From SABY01 sp964523795 (GTDB lineage Bacteria > Bacteroidota > Bacteroidia > Bacteroidales > 4484-276), in contig CAZGAO010000013.1 of assembly GCA_964523795.1 (NCBI GenBank), forward strand, positions 1-64,000: a DNA stretch of 64,000 nt, given 5' to 3'. Position numbers and translations under genes: made by a program. The first letter of the stretch is position 1. Every line of letters starts with the position of its first letter. Positions 50,113-58,243 of this stretch are shown one piece after another. The notes below the pieces were generated by a model. It did no database searches, was not told the origin of the DNA, and saw only the letters and a list, made by a program, of their open reading frames with translations.

Positions 50113-52086
50113 TTACATCGGCCTTACTGGCAAAGCGATATAAAAGGTAGTGCCGGGATTTTGCTCCATGCTATTCTGATGGCTTTCGGCCCATATTTTC
50201 CCCTTGTTTTTTTCGATAAATTCGCGACAAAGCACCAGGCCAAGTCCGGTTCCTGTTTCGCCATCAGTACCTGCAGTGGAGGTTGGTTTGCTAAGGCTGA
50301 AAAGTTGTACAAGTTCCGATTCGGGAATACCCACACCGTTGTCTTTTATTGCAAGTACTACCATTCCGGGTATGTCGGTACGCTGCTCACATTCGATAGA
50401 AATAGTGCCATTTATCGGGGTGAATTTGATGGCGTTGGTAACCAAGTTTAGTATTACCGTTTTTATCATATTGGGGTCGGCATACACCATTTTGTGGCAT
50501 ACTCCAATATTTTGCAGCTTGATATTTTTTTTCTCAGCAGCACTTTTCAGCAAGGATAAATTTAATCGTATCAGGCTTGTATAATCGATAAACTCAGGCT
50601 CGTATGAAATTTTTCCTACCCGCAGCCGCGACCATTCCAGCAAGTTCAGCAGCAGCTCGTAAGCACTTTCGGAGGAAGACCTGATGGAGGTGATCATCGA
50701 TATTTTGTCGTCTTCATCAAATTCGTTCCACTCTTCGGTAAGCAAGGAGGAAAAACCAATGATGGCATTAAATGGGTTTTTCAGATCGTGCGCGATAATG
50801 TTAAAAAAGCGATCTTTGGTTTCGTTGGAAATGCGCAGCTCCTTTTCGGAGGCTTTAAGCAGGCTCTCGTAATGTTTGCGCTTTATCGAAAGGCTTATCT
50901 GTGGCGAAATGGTTTCGAGTACCCGTTTATGTTCTTCGGTAATATTTTGGTCGTGCTCGTAGTTTTGTACTACCATTACGCCCAGTACTTCACCTTCGAC
51001 CATCAGCGGAATACCCAGCCATACTTTTGCTATGGTTCCTACAACACTTATTTTTTGCTCCTCCACCAGTCGCATAATTTCCTTGTGCCGCAGCAGCAGA
51101 CTTTGTTTTTGCTCGATAACGAGGGAGCTAAGTGTTTTCTCGGCCGGAAAGCGGTCGAAGCTATCGTTCTCATCGCGGAAATATGGGAGGCTTAACGAAT
51201 TGGTTTCAGAATCGAAGAGTGCCAGGAAAAAGTTGCGTGTATCGATAAAGGTGGAAATTTCCTGCCTGATCAGGTCGAATAGCTCTTCCATTTCTTCGGT
51301 TATGCTCACAGCCTTAGCTACATTAAGCATCGCCTGATTAATCTTTTGGGTATGCACCCGATCGGTAATATCGCGGGTAACAATGATTACACTTGTTTTG
51401 GTAAGTGGTGATATCTTGGCTTCAAACCATAAATCTTTTCCATCCAATTGCAAGGGGTATTCTATACTGTGCGTGGTATTTTCCTGCAAACACTGATTAA
51501 AACTGCTCAGAAATTTCCCGACCAATTCCGGGTTAAAAAAATCACTCAAATTTCTTCCGGTAAGATCATCATCAGGCGAAATTAATAGTTCGGGGCGGGT
51601 AGGGGCAATGTATTCGTATTTCCCGTCCTTGTCGATGATAAAAACCAAATCATGCATCGCACTCACCAGCGAGCTAAGATAGTTTTTGCTTTTTATCAGT
51701 GCTTCCTGCTCTTGCTTGCGTTGGCTTATATTTTCGATGGTTCCCTCGAGTACCTCTTGTTGCAGGCTTTCATTGTATCTGCTACTTACCATTATTCGCA
51801 CATCAATAGCCTGGCCGTTACGTTTTTTGAAAGCCGTTTCAAAGACTTTTAAGCCTTCTTTTCGACTTAGCTCATCCAGTATTTTTGTACGGAATTTAGG
51901 ATCGAAATAAAGATCGTTACCAATATTCCCAACCATTTCGACCAGTTCATCGGGGCTGTTGTATCCGAGCATTTGCGCAAAAGCATCGTTAACTTCAATC
52001 AACCGTCCCTGCGGCATCGACCTGAAAAACCCAATGGGAGCACTTTTAAAAACTCTTTTATAAACATTCCCATTTGTTGTGCTCAT
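50113..52086 (-). CDS. PAS-PAS-GAF sensor histidine kinase (soluble)
   Basis: This 657-residue kinase has two PAS domains (about 8-125 and 140-245), a GAF domain (about 265-405), and a histidine-kinase core. The H-box is FNIIAHDLKNPFNAIIGFS, the N-box is VTNAIKFTPINGTISIE, the G1 box is IKDNGVGIPESEL and the G2 box is GTGLGLVLCREF. There is no membrane segment, so it senses an internal signal. No response regulator is adjacent; it may act with a distant one. A coupled small reading frame (52083-52208) overlaps its start. Confidence 0.92.
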   Translation of the reverse strand: MSTTNGNVYKRVFKSAPIGFFRSMPQGRLIEVNDAFAQMLGYNSPDELVEMVGNIGNDLYFDPKFRTKILDELSRKEGLKVFETAFKKRNGQAIDVRIMVSSRYNESLQQEVLEGTIENISQRKQEQEALIKSKNYLSSLVSAMHDLVFIIDKDGKYEYIAPTRPELLISPDDDLTGRNLSDFFNPELVGKFLSSFNQCLQENTTHSIEYPLQLDGKDLWFEAKISPLTKTSVIIVTRDITDRVHTQKINQAMLNVAKAVSITEEMEELFDLIRQEISTFIDTRNFFLALFDSETNSLSLPYFRDENDSFDRFPAEKTLSSLVIEQKQSLLLRHKEIMRLVEEQKISVVGTIAKVWLGIPLMVEGEVLGVMVVQNYEHDQNITEEHKRVLETISPQISLSIKRKHYESLLKASEKELRISNETKDRFFNIIAHDLKNPFNAIIGFSSLLTEEWNEFDEDDKISMITSIRSSSESAYELLLNLLEWSRLRVGKISYEPEFIDYTSLIRLNLSLLKSAAEKKNIKLQNIGVCHKMVYADPNMIKTVILNLVTNAIKFTPINGTISIECEQRTDIPGMVVLAIKDNGVGIPESELVQLFSLSKPTSTAGTDGETGTGLGLVLCREFIEKNKGKIWAESHQNSMEQNPGTTFYIALPVRPM

Positions 52087-52208
52087 AGTGCTGTTTGTTT
52101 TTTGTAGTTAATAATCTTTTCATTTTCGATAATTTGAAAGCAAAGAGCAACATTTTCAAAGATTCGGTTTGGGGTGGCATTTAATAAATCCTCATACATT
52201 GTCATCAT
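52083..52208 (-). CDS. Possible 41-residue peptide coupled to the histidine kinase start
   Basis: The frame ATG at 52206-52208 runs to a TGA that overlaps the kinase ATG (ATGA). The product contains NATPNRIFENVALCFQIIENEKIINYKK, a plausible amphipathic helix. I recognise no family. The overlap could reflect coupling or be chance; expression evidence would decide. Confidence 0.3.
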   Translation of the reverse strand: MMTMYEDLLNATPNRIFENVALCFQIIENEKIINYKKQTAL

Positions 52209-52402
52209 TAATCTATTTTTTTTATGTTCGATTCTTTTTTTGATTGATGTTAAGAAAATACGAACAGCCAAAAATAGTTTAAAATGTAGAAAGGACAAGC
52301 CTTAGGGGAAAAATTGTGTTAAATTGTAAATAAATTACCCGGAATAAATAATTCAATATCGTTTTTGTTTAATTTTGTCTTATTCACCAAAACTCTCATC
52401 CA
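52209..52402. other. Intergenic DNA between the histidine kinase and the universal stress gene
   Basis: A+T-rich. A -7-like TAATTTTG lies at 52370-52377 ahead of the stress-protein gene, without a good -33 box. I see nothing else. Confidence 0.5.
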
Positions 52403-53278
52403 ATGAAAAAGATACTGGTACCTATCGACTTTTCTGACCACACCGAAACTGTGTGCAGATATGCCCTGGAAATCATAAAAAAAACCGGTGGCGAAATCCG
52501 TTTGTTTCATGCCTATTACGATTTTATGATTTCTACTGGCAGTGTTTTTCCCTACACCATCGAAACCGATGGCGTTTTTAATCAGGAAATGATGGTTCGC
52601 GTCAGAGCTGATGCCCGTAAGGATATGAAAAAGATACATCAGCAAATGCTGGATGAGATCAAGGCCGAAGGCATCAAAAATGTTCGGATTGTTTTTACGC
52701 TTACCGGCGGTCTGCCCGAAGAGGAAATTCTAAACATCTCCGAAACTTATGCGCCCGACCTCATCATTATGGGTACACGAGGCAGAGGCGAAAAAGATAT
52801 CCTTACCGGGAAGGTGTCAAGCAAGGTAGTGCAAAATACTACATGCCGGATTTTAACCGTGCCTCGCGATGCAGCCTATCGCGGTTTTAGTGATATTTTG
52901 TACCTCACCGATTTTAGTGATGAAGACAGCCGTGATATCGAGCGGCTTATCGAATTGTTTTCGCGTGATAAGCCGGATATTTATTGCGTTCACATCAACA
53001 CCGGCAAGCAGGATGAAGAAGTGGAAATCAGGATGGAAAAGTTAAAATCTTATTTCCATACCTACCACCCGGGCGAATCTATTCATTTCGATATTATTTA
53101 CAACGATGACTTTTTGGATTCCGTAAATACTTACGTTAAAGAAAAGCAAATCGATCTTATCTCTGTCCTTCACCGACGCAAGAGCTTTTTGAAGCGGCTC
53201 TTTGTAAAAGATCATACCCGTGCCCTGCTTTTCCATTCGGATTTGCCCCTGTATATTTTCCCCGAAGTTGAGAAATAG
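52403..53278 (+). CDS. Tandem-domain universal stress protein
   Basis: This 291-residue protein is two UspA-like domains in one chain. Domain 1 begins MKKILVPIDFSDHTETVCRYALEI and ends LIIMGTRGRGEKDILTGKVSSKVVQNTTCRILTVP, with the G-x2-G-x9-GS/T ATP-binding pattern of the ATP-binding class. Domain 2 (from about 160, DILYLTDFSDEDSRDIERLIELF) is more divergent and lacks a clear second loop. The likely role is stress or energy-linked protection. The TAG stop at 53276-53278 overlaps the terminal repeat of element A4. It is monocistronic. Confidence 0.9.
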   Translation: MKKILVPIDFSDHTETVCRYALEIIKKTGGEIRLFHAYYDFMISTGSVFPYTIETDGVFNQEMMVRVRADARKDMKKIHQQMLDEIKAEGIKNVRIVFTLTGGLPEEEILNISETYAPDLIIMGTRGRGEKDILTGKVSSKVVQNTTCRILTVPRDAAYRGFSDILYLTDFSDEDSRDIERLIELFSRDKPDIYCVHINTGKQDEEVEIRMEKLKSYFHTYHPGESIHFDIIYNDDFLDSVNTYVKEKQIDLISVLHRRKSFLKRLFVKDHTRALLFHSDLPLYIFPEVEK

Positions 53279-53479
53279 TGTCTGTCCATAAAGTAGATGC
53301 TTTGAATTGCCCCGGGTTTTAACCCGGGGAAAAATGTGCTTGGCCTGACATCCCCCTCGATTTCGCCACGCCAGTGGCGTGGCGAAATCGAGGGGGCTTT
53401 CATCCTTCTCATTCAATCCCCGCCCTAAAGGGCGAGGCAATTCATAATTCAAATATTTCAACTCAAAAGACAAGCCCTA
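53277..53479. repeat. Three-hairpin MITE-like element, family A copy A4
   Basis: The left end AGTGTCTGTCCATAAAGTA starts inside the stop codon of the stress-protein gene. The central hairpin has 21-bp perfect arms (53352-53372 and 53376-53396, loop AGT), with CCCCGGG and CGCCCTAAAGGGCG hairpins at either side. The right end is AAAGACAAGCCCT. Confidence 0.8.
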
Positions 53480-53662
53480 GTTCGTAATCCCAAAAAATTT
53501 ATCTTGCAAAGCCACAAAAGTTTTATATCTCACCCTTGGCACATTTCGTGCTGCGCATTATTGCTAAACCCTGCTAAGAAAAAGCAAATGCTTAGGAATT
53601 TGCCCTTGTAATTTGGGCTTTGTGATTATCTTTGGCGGCGCATAAAAACATGAAGCCTGCTT
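53480..53662. other. Intergenic DNA before the GT2 fusion gene
   Basis: No gene is visible. It contains the promoter-like sequence at 53606-53634. Confidence 0.55.
53606..53634 (+). promoter_or_regulatory. Promoter of the GT2 fusion gene
   Basis: TTG (53606-53608), 18 bp, TATCTTTG (53627-53634): good Bacteroidota-type match 29 bp before the start codon. Confidence 0.55.
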
Positions 53663-55621
53663 ATGAAATTGTCGATCGTAATCGTTAATTACAATGTAAA
53701 ATACTTTCTCGAACAATGTCTGCACTCGGTAATGAAAGCCACCGCAGGCATTGCTTGTGAGGTTTTTGTGGTGGACAACAATTCGGTGGACGGCTCGGTG
53801 CAGATGGTTGGTCAGAAGTTTCCCGGGGTAAAAATGATTGTCAACGCAGATAATGTTGGGTTTTCGAGTGCCAACAATCAGGCTATCCGGCTCTCGCAAG
53901 GCGAATATGTTTTGCTGCTCAATCCTGATACTGTGGTCGAGGATGATACCTTCAGCAAGATTATCCAATTTATGGATAGCCACCCCGATGCCGGTGGCCT
54001 CGGCGTGAAGATGGTGGATGGAAAAGGGAATTTTTTGCCCGAATCAAAACGCGGTCTGCCCACCCCGAATGTAGCTTTTTACAAAATTTTCGGTCTTGCC
54101 AAATTATTCCCAAAATCCAAAACTTTTGGCCAATATCATTTGAGCTTTCTCCCCGAAGACGAAACAAATCCTGTGGACATCCTCTCGGGAGCATTTATGC
54201 TGCTTCGCAAATCGGTGTTGGATAAAACCGGCCTGCTCGATGAAACTTATTTTATGTATGGCGAAGACATCGACCTTTCGTACCGCATCATCAAAGCCGG
54301 ATACAAAAACTACTACTTCCCCGAAACGCGGATAATTCATTACAAAGGCGAAAGCACTAAGAAAAGCAGCATCAATTATGTTTTGGTTTTTTACCAGGCC
54401 ATGGTCATTTTTGCCAAGGCTCATTTCTCCCAAAAAAATGCAAAGCTCTTTTCCTTGCTCATTAATATGGCTATTTATTTCCGGGCTTTTCTGTCCATCC
54501 TCAAGCGCGTAACCGATCGCATCCTCTTGCCTACCCTCGATGCTGTAATTGTTTATACGGGGATGTTTTTTATTCAAAGCTACTGGGCGCATTCGGTGGT
54601 CTTTGAGGATGGAAGCGATTACCCGCCCGAGTTTCTGATTATAGCCATGCCTGTGTATATTTTTATCTGGATCTTCGCGGTTTACCTCTCGGGGGGCTAC
54701 GACCGCCCGATAAATATGTTCAAAATATTCCGGGGCATTCTGGGAGGCACCATGGTTATTCTTGTGGTGTATAGCCTGCTGGACGAGTCGATGCGCTACT
54801 CGCGCGCCCTAATCTTGTTGGGCGGATTATGGGCTTATCTTGCCATGACTGGCAGCCGTCTGTTTTTTAATGTTTTGGGTTTCAAAGGATTCAAAATTGG
54901 TGAGCTTGTCAACAAGCGTTACCTTATTGTTGGCGATGAGGAAGAAGCCGAGCGTGTTGCCCGCTTACTAAGCACCATCGAGTCGCAACCTGCATTTATC
55001 GGTTTGGTAAGTGCTGGCACTTCCAGGCAGGAAGGCTTTATCGGACATCTGGATCAGTTGAGCGAAGTAGCAGAAATATACCGGGTGAATGAAATTATTT
55101 TTTGCGCCAAGAGTATGCCCTCACGGCACATCATCGACAAAATGTCTTCGCTCAAGATGCCCGGGGTAGAATACAAAATAGCACCGCCCGAGAGCTTATC
55201 ACTTATCGGCAGTAATTCCATCAATACCGCCGGCGATCTTTACACCATGGAGATCAATTCGATTGATAAATTTATCAATCGGCGCAACAAGCGATTTTTC
55301 GATTTTTCGCTCAGCCTCTTGCTCTTGCTGGTTTTTCCGGTCGTGCTTTTTATCGTTAAAAAACCCTTTGGCTTTCTACGAAATCTGCTGCTGGTTTTGG
55401 CAGGCCGAAAAACCTGGGTAGGCTATTGTAGCACTTCGGCAAAGCAAAGCGGGCAGCTTCCTAAAATTAAAAATGGGGTGCTCAATCCCGCCAATGCGCT
55501 GCATATTGCCAACCTGAACGAGGAAACCCTAGACCGACTCAACCTCTTGTATGCCCGCGATTATCGTATCAAAACCGATGTGGACATCATTATCAAGGGC
55601 CTTCGTTATTTGGGGAATTAA
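53663..55621 (+). CDS. GT2 glycosyltransferase fused to a degenerate polyprenyl-phosphate sugar transferase
   Basis: This 652-residue protein begins with a GT-A family 2 domain (1 to about 265): SIVIVNYNVKYFLEQCLHSV, VVDNNSVDGSVQMVGQKFPG, the DxD-like LLNPDTVVEDD and MYGEDIDLSYRIIKAGYKNYYFPE. Several membrane helices follow (about 270-400), then a nucleotide-binding-like segment (RYLIVGDEEEAERVARLL) and a last region like the bacterial sugar transferase, RNKRFFDFSLSLLLLLVFPVVL to ARDYRIKTDVDII. The typical catalytic block of that transferase, usually between these parts, is missing. The rhamnosyltransferase-like part may be the active half. A role in O-antigen or exopolysaccharide assembly is likely. 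Confidence 0.82.
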   Translation: MKLSIVIVNYNVKYFLEQCLHSVMKATAGIACEVFVVDNNSVDGSVQMVGQKFPGVKMIVNADNVGFSSANNQAIRLSQGEYVLLLNPDTVVEDDTFSKIIQFMDSHPDAGGLGVKMVDGKGNFLPESKRGLPTPNVAFYKIFGLAKLFPKSKTFGQYHLSFLPEDETNPVDILSGAFMLLRKSVLDKTGLLDETYFMYGEDIDLSYRIIKAGYKNYYFPETRIIHYKGESTKKSSINYVLVFYQAMVIFAKAHFSQKNAKLFSLLINMAIYFRAFLSILKRVTDRILLPTLDAVIVYTGMFFIQSYWAHSVVFEDGSDYPPEFLIIAMPVYIFIWIFAVYLSGGYDRPINMFKIFRGILGGTMVILVVYSLLDESMRYSRALILLGGLWAYLAMTGSRLFFNVLGFKGFKIGELVNKRYLIVGDEEEAERVARLLSTIESQPAFIGLVSAGTSRQEGFIGHLDQLSEVAEIYRVNEIIFCAKSMPSRHIIDKMSSLKMPGVEYKIAPPESLSLIGSNSINTAGDLYTMEINSIDKFINRRNKRFFDFSLSLLLLLVFPVVLFIVKKPFGFLRNLLLVLAGRKTWVGYCSTSAKQSGQLPKIKNGVLNPANALHIANLNEETLDRLNLLYARDYRIKTDVDIIIKGLRYLGN

Positions 55622-55908
55622 TTTTTCATTTTCAAAACTTGATCTTACTGCGTGTGTTTCTCTAACATTTATGAACATAAGTAGAAACAGGTGATCGAAT
55701 GCCGACACGAATTCAGCTGATTTTCACTGATCAGTGAAAATCTGTACCATCTGTGTAGTCCGTGTTCCAAAGTATTTAATATTACTTAACATATCGCCGG
55801 GCTTCAAATCCTTAATTTTGTGCCCCTCTAAAAAGGTGAACATTTGATGGCAGGCATTGTTTTTAGGGCAGTTATCCAATTAGTTAAAGTTTTAATATTA
55901 GAATATAG

Positions 55909-57225
55909 ATGGCAAAGTTTGAAATTATCATGCCCAAGTTGGGCGAAAGCATTATTGAAGCAACCATAACCAAATGGCTCAAAAATCCGGGCGATACCCT
56001 TGAAGAAGATGATGCACTGGCCGAAATCGCAACTGACAAAGTAGATTCGGAAATCCCATCGCCGGTTGAGGGTAAAATGATTGAGCAACTTTACAAAGAA
56101 GGCGATGTTGTGCCGGTAGGCAAAGTGATTGCCATTATCGAGATTGAAGGCGAAGATGATGATGCCGGTGATGAATCTGACAACAGCCAGCAAAAGCAAG
56201 AGGCGGCAAAAGATATCCCTGCTAAAAAAAATGAAGAAACAGCAATAGAAGCAGATGAGATAGTCGAAGGCGATTTTTCTTCAGCCTCACGCTTTTATTC
56301 GCCATTGGTTAAAAGTATTGCCAAAAAAGAAAATATCTCGCTCAAAGAACTCGAGCAAATTAAGGGCAGCGGCAAAGATGAGCGCGTAAACAAAGATGAC
56401 ATCCTCAATTATCTTCAGCAAAAATCTGAAGGTAAAACCAGTGCTGCAGCTCCTAAGGCTGAAGCACCCGCCGCCCCGCCACCCAGAATGCAGCCTCCTG
56501 AAGTGAAAGCCGGTGGTGGCGATGAAATAGTGGAAATGGACAGGATGCGCAAATTGATAGCCGACCACATGGTGATGTCGAAGCAGGTTTCGCCCCACGT
56601 TACCTCATTTATCGAAGTGGATGTTACAAACATCGTTAACTGGCGCAATAAAATAAAGGATGCCTTCCTGAAAAAAGAAGGGCAGAAAATTACCTATACG
56701 CCGCTCTTTATCGAAGCAGCAGCAAAAACACTCCGCGACTATCCCAACATCAATGCTTCGGTGGACGGGACAAAGATTATCCGGCGCAAAAATATCAACA
56801 TGGGCATGGCCACGGCTTTACCCAACGGAAACCTGATTGTTCCGGTTATTCGCAATGCCGATGAACTGAACACTTTAGGGCTGACCAAAAAGGTAAACGA
56901 CCTGGCCGGCAGGGCTCGTGCCAACAAGCTCGACCCCGACGAAATTCAGGGAGGTACTTTTACGGTTACCAACTTTGGCTCCTTCGACAGCCTGACGGGT
57001 ACGCCCATTATCAACCAGCCGCAAGTGGCTATCCTGGGGCTGGGCGCGATAAAAAAACGCCCCGTTGTACTCGAAACCGAGCAAGGTGATGTAATCGCCA
57101 TCAGGCACATTATGATCCTCTCGCTCGCTTACGACCACCGCGTGGTGGATGGCGCACTCGGAGGCATGTACCTGCGTCAACTGCGCGACACGCTCGAAGC
57201 CTTCGACCAAGACACACAAATTTAA
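55909..57225 (+). CDS. Dihydrolipoamide acyltransferase (E2) of a 2-oxo-acid dehydrogenase
   Basis: This 438-residue protein has a lipoyl domain (1-80; lysine in EIATDKVDSEIPSPVEG), an acidic linker, an E3-binding domain (about 123-160, YSPLVKSIAKKENISLKELEQIKG), a Pro/Ala linker and the catalytic domain with DHRVVDGALGG near the end. It carries acyl groups to CoA in complexes such as branched-chain 2-oxo-acid or pyruvate dehydrogenase. The E1 and E3 genes are not adjacent here. The sequence alone does not decide the acyl substrate; the branched-chain type is my preferred guess. Confidence 0.88.
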   Translation: MAKFEIIMPKLGESIIEATITKWLKNPGDTLEEDDALAEIATDKVDSEIPSPVEGKMIEQLYKEGDVVPVGKVIAIIEIEGEDDDAGDESDNSQQKQEAAKDIPAKKNEETAIEADEIVEGDFSSASRFYSPLVKSIAKKENISLKELEQIKGSGKDERVNKDDILNYLQQKSEGKTSAAAPKAEAPAAPPPRMQPPEVKAGGGDEIVEMDRMRKLIADHMVMSKQVSPHVTSFIEVDVTNIVNWRNKIKDAFLKKEGQKITYTPLFIEAAAKTLRDYPNINASVDGTKIIRRKNINMGMATALPNGNLIVPVIRNADELNTLGLTKKVNDLAGRARANKLDPDEIQGGTFTVTNFGSFDSLTGTPIINQPQVAILGLGAIKKRPVVLETEQGDVIAIRHIMILSLAYDHRVVDGALGGMYLRQLRDTLEAFDQDTQI

Positions 57226-57245
57226 ATTATCAGAATAATAATCAG

Positions 57246-57292
57246 AAAAGGCTGTAACCCACAGAATCGGATGCTGAGTTACAGCCTTTTCA
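57246..57292 (+). terminator. Terminator between the E2 gene and the exonuclease gene
   Basis: AAAAGGCTGTAAC (57246-57258) pairs with GTTACAGCCTTTT (57278-57290); the 3' side ends in T. It may be read through to the next gene. Confidence 0.6.
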
Positions 57293-57309
57293 TCATTTTA
57301 AGACTTGCA

Positions 57310-58116
57310 ATGGAACTTAATTTAAGCAAACCACTCGCCGTATTTGATCTCGAAACCACAGGTATTAAAGTTGCTACTGACCGGATTGTAGAAATTAGCA
57401 TCGTTAAGATTTTACCAAACGGAGAGCAAAAAAAGTACACCAAAAAAATCAATCCTACCATTCCCATCCCGGCCAAAACCACCGAGATTCATGGCATCAC
57501 GGATGAGGATGTAAAGGATGCGCCTACTTTTAAAGAAGTAGCTAATGAACTAACTCAGTTTTTTGGTAACAGCGATCTGGCGGGTTATAATTCCAATAAA
57601 TTTGACATCCCGCTGCTCGTAGAGGAATTCCTGCGTGTGGATGTTGATTTCGATCTGAAAGGCCGCCGCTTTGTGGATGTGCAAAATATTTTTCATAAGA
57701 TGGAACCCCGCACCCTGGCGGCAGCTTATCAGTTTTATTGTGGCCAGGAGTTGGTGAATAATCATTCGGCCGAAGCCGATGCGGTTGCCACTTACGAAAT
57801 TCTTAAATCGCAACTCGACCGTTACAAGGGCGTGCAATACAAAACCAAAAAAGGAGTAATATCCGAGCCAGTGGTTAATAATATTGAAGCCCTGAGCGAT
57901 TTTTCGGAGCAGTTTAGAAATGTCGATCTCATTGGCCATATTGTTTATGACGAAAAGGATGTGGAAGTTTTTAATTTTGGGAAATTCAAGGGTAAGGCAG
58001 TCGAAAAAGTTTTTGAAAAAGAAGGCTCCTACTACGACTGGATGATGAAGGGCGATTTTCCGCTCTCCACAAAAAAAGTTATCACTGCCATTAAGTTGCG
58101 GGCTTTCAATAGTTAA
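57310..58116 (+). CDS. DEDDh 3'-5' exonuclease (DnaQ-like)
   Basis: I chose the ATG at 57310, giving 268 residues that begin MELNLSKPLAVFDLETTG. An upstream start adds a hydrophobic stretch that lies inside the terminator. Metal ligands D13 and E15 are in VFDLETTG, followed by PIPAKTTEIHGITDED, NSNKFDIPLLVEE (third Asp) and HSAEADAVATYEIL with the final His and Asp. The C-terminal 90 residues contain VFNFGKFKGKAVEKVFEKEGSYYDWMMKGDFP, a small domain common behind such exonucleases in this phylum. Role: proofreading or DNA repair. Confidence 0.88.
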   Translation: MELNLSKPLAVFDLETTGIKVATDRIVEISIVKILPNGEQKKYTKKINPTIPIPAKTTEIHGITDEDVKDAPTFKEVANELTQFFGNSDLAGYNSNKFDIPLLVEEFLRVDVDFDLKGRRFVDVQNIFHKMEPRTLAAAYQFYCGQELVNNHSAEADAVATYEILKSQLDRYKGVQYKTKKGVISEPVVNNIEALSDFSEQFRNVDLIGHIVYDEKDVEVFNFGKFKGKAVEKVFEKEGSYYDWMMKGDFPLSTKKVITAIKLRAFNS

Positions 58117-58120
58117 CCAG

Positions 58121-58240
58121 GGTCTGTATTTAAAGTATCGGATAGAAAAATTTACGATTTCAGATTAACGATTTTAGATTTAAGATGTTTGTGATATTCA
58201 ACACAAACTAAAATCACCGACTACCGCACATGCAGGATCA
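58121..58240. repeat. Family B fragment B3
   Basis: TTTACGATTTCAGATTAACGATTTTAGATTTAAGATG and ATATTCAACACAAACTAAAATCAC are near-copies of the 38.9-39.1 kb element. The palindromic GCCGAGC part is missing. Confidence 0.65.
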
Positions 58241-58243
58241 ATT

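Noticed and set aside
55622..55908. Possible RNA or short gene upstream of the E2 gene
   Set aside because: There is a short inverted repeat (TTTTCACTGATCAGTGAAAA near 55720) and a TAATTTTG box at 55813-55820, but no conserved structure or coding pattern.
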